Source: Actinomycetota bacterium
Lineage (GTDB): Bacteria; Actinomycetota; Thermoleophilia; Gaiellales; Gaiellaceae
Assembly: GCA_005883365.1 (NCBI GenBank)
Contig: VAXA01000015.1
Location: forward strand, 1-17,852
Length of the DNA: 17,852 nt
Reading direction: 5' to 3'
In this document: one piece after another, positions 13,491-17,852 of the stretch
How positions within the stretch are numbered: position 1 is the first letter of the stretch
Layout: every line of letters begins with the position of its first letter
Made by a program: the position numbers and the translations under genes
The notes under the pieces: generated by a model
What the model saw: only the letters and a program-made list of their open reading frames with translations
Told to the model about the DNA's origin: nothing
Databases searched by the model: none

Positions 13491-14860
13491 GCGCGCACCG
13501 GGGCGCGGCGCTCGGCGAGCGGCAGGGAGAGGACTAGGTGCCCGCCCGCGGGATCGTCCTGCGCCCAGAGCCGGCCCCCGTTCGCTTCGGCGAAGCCGCG
13601 GGCGATTGCGAGCCCGAGGCCGGAGCCGTGCCCGGCTGCGCCGCGGCGGAAGGGCTGGAACAGCGCCTCCCGCTGCTCGTCGGGCAGGCCGGCGCCCGAG
13701 TCGACGACGTGGATGCGAAGCTCGGTGGCGCCGGGCTCGGCCCGGAGGAGCACGCGCGAGCCCGGCGGCGAGTAGTGGAGCGCGTTGTCGAGGAGGTTTG
13801 CGAGGACGCGCTCGACCTGGGCGGCGTCGACCTCCACCGGCGGCGTCTCGGAACCGATCTCGAGCCGGATGCGGCCGGCCTCGGCCCCGAGACCGGCGAG
13901 CGCCCGGCCGACGAGCTCGTCCACGGGCCACAACTCGCGGTGCGTCTCGACGGCGCCGGCCTCGAGCCGCGAGAGGTCGAGCAGCTGCTCGACGACACGG
14001 TCGAGGCGCGTCGCCTCGGCGCGGATCGTCTCCGCGAGGCCGAGCCTGTCCTCCGCCTCCAGCGTGAGGCCGGGGCTCGCCAGCGCGTCCGCCGAGGCGA
14101 GGATCGCCGTGAGCGGAGAGCGCAGGTCGTGGGACACTGACCGCAGGAGCGCCGTCTTGAGGGCGTCGCTCCGCCGCAGCGCCTCCGCTTCGAGCGCCTC
14201 GCCCTGGAGGCGGCTGCGCTCGACGTCCACCGCGAGGAGCGCCGCGAGCGACGGCAGGAACCGGCGCCGCACGGCGTCGTCGACTGGAGCGACCTCGTCC
14301 AGGAACAGCGTCGCGACACACCGGAGCCCGGCTTCCACCGGCAGCGCCCGCTCGCCCGGCTCCGGCGGCTGTTCACCGAGCGCAAGACGAGCGCGCTCGA
14401 GTCCGAGCACGCCCGCGGTGAGCGCCGCAAGCCGGCCGAGCTCGTCTTCGAGGCTCCTGCCGCGCAGCAGGTCGAGCGCCGCCTCGGCGAGCGCGTGCGC
14501 CTCGACGCGCCGCTGCTCGCCGTCCTCGCGGCGGGCGCGCGCCCGCGCGGCGAGCGCGCTGACCGCGAAGGCGATGGCGAGGTAGACGGCTAGCGCGAGC
14601 CAGTTCTGGCTCTCGCGCAAGTGGAACGAGTGGTACGGCGGCAGGAAGAACCAGTTGAACGCGAGCATGCTCGCGACCGAGACGACGGCCGCGAGCGCCG
14701 TCCCCCAGACGATCGCAACGGGCAGGACGGCCAGGACGTAGAGCGCGCCGAGGCTGAGCACGGGCACGTGCGGCTTCAGCAGCTCGACGACGCCGCTCAC
14801 CGCCGCGACTGCTCCGGCGCTCGCAAGGATCCCGGCGAGGAGCTTCGCCCGCGTTCTCAC
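13487..14860 (-). CDS. KdpD-like sensor histidine kinase lacking the N-terminal KdpD/Usp domains
   Basis: 457 aa. Four close membrane segments at about residues 7-108 form the KdpD membrane module (DUF4118), including FNWFFLPPYHSFHLRESQNW (68-87), a KdpD signature. A GAF-like region follows at about 120-215. The kinase core has the H box SVSHDLRSPL (H244), N box NLLDNALHYSPPGS (355-368), G1 VDSGAGLP and G2 GSGLGLAIA (412-420). Classical KdpD (about 900 aa) also has an N-terminal KdpD domain and a Usp domain that respond to K+ and ligands; these are absent here. The start is GTG 14860, 22 nt after the pyrophosphatase stop. It overlaps the response regulator start by 4 nt, so the two form a two-component pair. 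Confidence 0.9.
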   Translation of the reverse strand: MRTRAKLLAGILASAGAVAAVSGVVELLKPHVPVLSLGALYVLAVLPVAIVWGTALAAVVSVASMLAFNWFFLPPYHSFHLRESQNWLALAVYLAIAFAVSALAARARARREDGEQRRVEAHALAEAALDLLRGRSLEDELGRLAALTAGVLGLERARLALGEQPPEPGERALPVEAGLRCVATLFLDEVAPVDDAVRRRFLPSLAALLAVDVERSRLQGEALEAEALRRSDALKTALLRSVSHDLRSPLTAILASADALASPGLTLEAEDRLGLAETIRAEATRLDRVVEQLLDLSRLEAGAVETHRELWPVDELVGRALAGLGAEAGRIRLEIGSETPPVEVDAAQVERVLANLLDNALHYSPPGSRVLLRAEPGATELRIHVVDSGAGLPDEQREALFQPFRRGAAGHGSGLGLAIARGFAEANGGRLWAQDDPAGGHLVLSLPLAERRAPVRA

Positions 14861-14882
14861 GCGGGCAACGGTACTCCGCTAG

Positions 14883-16952
14883 CTAACCGTGAACGCTGAT
14901 GATGAGCGGAATGATCAGGATCGCGACGATGTTCGTGATCTTGATCATCGGGTTGATCGCGGGGCCCGCCGTGTCCTTGTACGGGTCGCCGACGGTGTCC
15001 CCGGTGACCGCGGCCGCATGGGCCTCCGAGCCCTTGCCGCCGTACAGACCGTCCTCGATCAGCTTTTTCGCGTTGTCCCAGGCGCCGCCGCCCGACGTCA
15101 TCGCGATCGCGAGGAAGAGGCCCGTCACGATCGTCCCGATCAGCAGGCCGCCGAGCATCTTCGCGTTGATCAGGCCGACGACGATCGGGAAGGCGATCGG
15201 CACGATCGCCGGCAGGATCATCGAGCGGATCGCCGAGCTGGTGACGATGTCGATCGCCGGCCCATACTGCGGCCGCTCCGTGCCTTCCATGATCCCCGGG
15301 TGCTCGCGGAACTGGCGCCGCACCTCCTCCACGACCTCGCCGCCGACGCGCCCGACCGCCTGCATGGCGAGCGAGGCGAACAGGAACGGCATCAGGCCGC
15401 CGATGAACAGGCCGGCGATCACCCAGGCGTCCGAGAGGTCGAACGTAAGGCGCGAGAGCATCGAGCCAGCCTTGGCCTGGGTGTGGAGCCCGTCGGCGTA
15501 GGAGCCGAAGAGGACGAGGGCGGCGAGCGCGGCGGAGCCGATCGCGTAGCCCTTCGTCACGGCCTTGGTCGTGTTGCCGACCGCGTCCAGCGGGTCGGTG
15601 ATCGCCCGCACCTCGTCCGGCAGGTCGGCCATCTCGGCGATGCCGCCGGCGTTGTCGGTGACCGGCCCGTAGGCGTCGAGGGCGACGATGAGGCCCGTCA
15701 TCGACAGCTGCGCCATGACCGCGACGCCGATCCCGAACAGGCCGGCGAGATGGTTCGCAACGAGGATCCCGACCGCGATCACGATCACCGGGAGCGCCGT
15801 GGCCTGCATCCCGACGGCGAGACCCTCGATGATGTTCGTCGCGTGGCCGGTTCGCGACGCGGCCGCGATCGACTTGACGGGATTCCAGCGCGTGCCCGTG
15901 TAGAACTCCGTGATCCCGACGAGCAGCGCCGTGACCGCGAGCCCGATCAGCGCCGAGCCGTAGAGGTTGCCGAACGAGAACCGGCCGGTCGTGTCGAACG
16001 CCTGCGTGACCGGGATGAAGATCAGCGCGGAGATGACGGTCGCGACGATGACGGCTCGGTAGAGCGCGTTCATGACGTTGCCGCCGGGCCGGACGCGCGC
16101 GAACTGGACGCCGATGATCGATGCGATGATCGAGACGCCGCCGATCGTCAGCGGATAGAGCCAGAGGTTCGTGCCGGTCGTCGCGGCCGCGCCGGTGACG
16201 CCGAGGAGCATCACGGCGACCGCGGTCACCGCGTACGTCTCGAACAGGTCGGCGGCCATGCCGGCGCAGTCGCCGACGTTGTCCCCGACGTTGTCGGCGA
16301 TCACGGCCGGGTTCCGCGGGTCGTCCTCCGGGATGCCCGCCTCGATCTTCCCGACGAGGTCGGCGCCGACGTCCGCGGCCTTGGTGTAGATGCCGCCGCC
16401 GAGCCGGGCGAAGACGGAGATGAGCGAGCCGCCGAAGGCGAGCCCGATGAGGTGCTCGATCGCCTTGTGCGGACTGTCGCCGATGCCGGCGGTGAGGATC
16501 CAGTAGTAGCCCGCGACTCCGAAGAGCCCGAGCCCGACTACGAGGAGGCCCGTGACCGAGCCGGCGCGGAAGGCGACGTTGAGCGCGGCCGGTAGCCCGT
16601 GGCGCGCCGCCTCCGCCGTCCGCACGTTCGAGCGCACGGCGACGTTCATCCCGATGAAGCCGGCCGCGGCCGACAGCACCGCGCCGATGAGGAAGCCGAT
16701 TGCCGTCCCCCACCCGAGCGAGTGGTAGAAGCCGAGCAGGAGGAACGGAACGATGGCGACGACCGCGATCGTCGTGTACTGGCGGCGCAGGTAGGCGGCT
16801 GCGCCCTCTTGCACGGCGCGCGCGATCTCCTGCATCCGCTCGGTACCCGCCGGCTGCCGCAGTAGCCAGACGGTGAGGCCGAGGCCGTAGAGGACGGCGG
16901 CGCCCGCGCACAGCAGCGCGAACAGCACGGCGTGATGCATGAACCAACTCAT
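14883..16952 (-). CDS. hppA: K+-independent H+-translocating membrane pyrophosphatase
   Basis: 689 aa integral membrane pump of about 16 segments that couples pyrophosphate hydrolysis to proton export. The catalytic signature is complete: [20 protein letters not shown] (194-213), then [27 protein letters not shown], and the C-terminal [20 protein letters not shown] (651-670). Within [10 protein letters not shown], lysine 463 and threonine 466 are the residues typical of the K+-independent subclass (Ala at both in K+-dependent enzymes), so a proton rather than a sodium pump is expected. Length is normal. The start is ATG 16952 with GGAGGGAG about 9 nt upstream. It is followed after 22 nt by the KdpD-like kinase, so read-through is possible. 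Confidence 0.96.
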   Translation of the reverse strand: MSWFMHHAVLFALLCAGAAVLYGLGLTVWLLRQPAGTERMQEIARAVQEGAAAYLRRQYTTIAVVAIVPFLLLGFYHSLGWGTAIGFLIGAVLSAAAGFIGMNVAVRSNVRTAEAARHGLPAALNVAFRAGSVTGLLVVGLGLFGVAGYYWILTAGIGDSPHKAIEHLIGLAFGGSLISVFARLGGGIYTKAADVGADLVGKIEAGIPEDDPRNPAVIADNVGDNVGDCAGMAADLFETYAVTAVAVMLLGVTGAAATTGTNLWLYPLTIGGVSIIASIIGVQFARVRPGGNVMNALYRAVIVATVISALIFIPVTQAFDTTGRFSFGNLYGSALIGLAVTALLVGITEFYTGTRWNPVKSIAAASRTGHATNIIEGLAVGMQATALPVIVIAVGILVANHLAGLFGIGVAVMAQLSMTGLIVALDAYGPVTDNAGGIAEMADLPDEVRAITDPLDAVGNTTKAVTKGYAIGSAALAALVLFGSYADGLHTQAKAGSMLSRLTFDLSDAWVIAGLFIGGLMPFLFASLAMQAVGRVGGEVVEEVRRQFREHPGIMEGTERPQYGPAIDIVTSSAIRSMILPAIVPIAFPIVVGLINAKMLGGLLIGTIVTGLFLAIAMTSGGGAWDNAKKLIEDGLYGGKGSEAHAAAVTGDTVGDPYKDTAGPAINPMIKITNIVAILIIPLIISVHG

Positions 16953-17012
16953 CGGGTAGGGCTCCCTCCGGGCGTCACAAAGTCAGCGCCGAGACGACCC
17001 CGGCGCGGCTGG

Positions 17013-17021
17013 TTTGTACCA
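17013..17021 (-). promoter_or_regulatory. Possible extended -10 element upstream of hppA
   Basis: On the minus strand TGGTACAAA fits TGn plus TACAAA (4 of 6 to TATAAT). It would start RNA near 17006, giving a leader of about 54 nt to the hppA ATG. No well-spaced -35 is seen, so this is tentative. Confidence 0.22.
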
Positions 17022-17040
17022 CACCGGCCCCGCCGGTCGT
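17020..17040 (-). terminator. Stem-loop just after the GCS2-type gene, possible weak terminator
   Basis: ACCGGC-GGG-GCCGGT forms a 6-bp stem with a 3-base loop (17023-17037), extendable by CAC/GTG around a bulged G. It begins a few bases after the ligase stop codon. No T-run follows, so intrinsic termination is uncertain; it may only mark the gene boundary. Confidence 0.3.
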
Positions 17041-17041
17041 G

Positions 17042-17852
17042 TCACGAAGCGGGCGTGCGGAGGTGCCAGCGCACCTGCTCTTCGAAGATCTCGCGCGCGG
17101 ATGCTCCCTCGTCGTGGCGGACGATCTGACGCTCGGCGGCGTTCCGCTCGGGGATCCCGAGCCACTCCGCCGCGCCGAGCTCCTCCGCGACCGGGCGCAC
17201 CCACTCGGCGAGCTGCTCGAGGCGCGCGCGAGCGGGTACCGCCTCACCCCGCTCGAAGTCGATCAGCTCGCCCGACAGCCCATGCCGGATCGCTCGCCAG
17301 AGATTCTCCTCCAGCAGGCGCGGCGGCAAGTCGGGCAGCGGCTCGCCCTCGTCGAGCGCGCGCGCGATCCGCGCGGTCAGCGCGTAGCACAGGGCCGCGA
17401 GCGAGCGTGACTCGCCGAGGTCGGGCTGCGCGTCGCAGATCCGGATCTCCACGGTCGGGAATGCGAGGTGCGGCCGCACGCTCCACCAGATCTGGGTGTG
17501 CTCGTCGATCGAGCCGGTTTCGTAGAGGAAGCGGACGTACGTCTCCCACTCGTCCCAGCTCGCGAGCGCGTCGGGGATGCCGCAACGCGGGAACATGCGG
17601 GTGAAGATCTGCGTGCGCGTCGAGTGGAGGTACGCGAAGACGCCCTCCACGAACGGCGAGCTCGCGGAGAGCGCGAGCAGCTCGGGCAGGTAGCTGCGAA
17701 GCGCCGAGCAGACGCGGATCGCCCGGTCCGCGCCGTTGATTCCGATGTGGACGTGGATGCCGAACGAGTTGTTGCGCCAGACGACGTAGCGGAGGATCTC
17801 GTCGTTGCGGCGGTAGTGCGGCGTGTCGATGATCCGCTGCTCCTGCCACGGG
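17042..17852 (-). CDS. GCS2/YbdK-type carboxylate-amine ligase (glutamate-cysteine ligase family 2), 5' end cut by window edge
   Basis: About 270 C-terminal residues, open to the right edge; roughly the first 100 are missing against a family length of about 370. The frame reads WQEQRIIDTPHYRRNDEILR, then RNNSFGIHVHIGINGADRAI with the HVH motif of the family, and WSVRPHLAFPTVEIRICDAQ, which is the conserved 'P-TVE-R--D' core. Members join glutamate to cysteine or another amine in an ATP-dependent step; in actinobacteria some act in thiol or cofactor pathways, and the exact substrate cannot be told here. ATG at 17650 is internal and not the start. It ends 89 nt before hppA on the same strand. 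Confidence 0.88.
   Translation of the reverse strand, partial: PWQEQRIIDTPHYRRNDEILRYVVWRNNSFGIHVHIGINGADRAIRVCSALRSYLPELLALSASSPFVEGVFAYLHSTRTQIFTRMFPRCGIPDALASWDEWETYVRFLYETGSIDEHTQIWWSVRPHLAFPTVEIRICDAQPDLGESRSLAALCYALTARIARALDEGEPLPDLPPRLLEENLWRAIRHGLSGELIDFERGEAVPARARLEQLAEWVRPVAEELGAAEWLGIPERNAAERQIVRHDEGASAREIFEEQVRWHLRTPAS

Noticed and set aside
13491..14321. N-terminal extension of the KdpE-like regulator
   Set aside because: The receiver domain starts at GTG 13490, which forms a 4-nt overlap with the kinase stop; upstream sequence in that frame is a shadow of the kinase.

Overview
The window is GC-rich (about 70% by eye), uses GTG starts freely, and packs genes with 4-nt ATGA/GTGA overlaps. 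Together with the protein types, this suggests a high-GC actinobacterium, perhaps of the Thermoleophilia (Gaiella/Solirubrobacter-like). That placement is an inference from style and gene content, not a phylogeny. Nearly everything runs on the minus strand; only two small genes are on the plus strand. I see no tRNA, rRNA or CRISPR array.

Layout, left to right. (1) Positions 1-2118 hold a vitamin B12 uptake unit on the minus strand: a clear cobalamin riboswitch, a BtuF-like binding protein and a BtuC-like permease cut by the left edge. (2) Positions 2119-2788 hold two plus-strand genes, a small HAD-like protein and a 72-residue probable coiled-coil protein, diverging from the riboswitch promoter. 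(3) Positions 2785-3440 hold a REP-associated tyrosine transposase (RAYT, Y1/HUH family) between two inverted copies of a GGTGCC-W-GGCACC palindrome. (4) Positions 3502-14860 hold a long minus-strand run. In transcription order it encodes a KdpD-like kinase, a KdpE-like regulator, a KimA-like potassium importer, a stand-alone Usp-like protein, an APC permease with a Usp-like tail, a 57-residue two-helix membrane protein, a second APC-Usp permease, a fused/partly deleted pair of TrkA-type RCK proteins, and a PQQ-type beta-propeller lipoprotein. (5) Upstream of it lie a K+-independent H+-pumping pyrophosphatase (14883-16952) and the 3' end of a GCS2/YbdK carboxylate-amine ligase (17042-17852, cut by the right edge).

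The most interesting part is region 4. It reads as one potassium/osmotic homeostasis module: Kdp-type sensing without kdpABC in view, a KimA-type importer, two more APC carriers with cytosolic Usp-like domains, and RCK subunits with no TrkH/KtrB channel nearby. The kinase lacks the N-terminal KdpD and Usp domains of classical KdpD, while three separate Usp-like domains plus the KimA tail are encoded downstream. The proton pump just upstream could energise H+-coupled uptake. Functional links between these genes are inferred from order and spacing.
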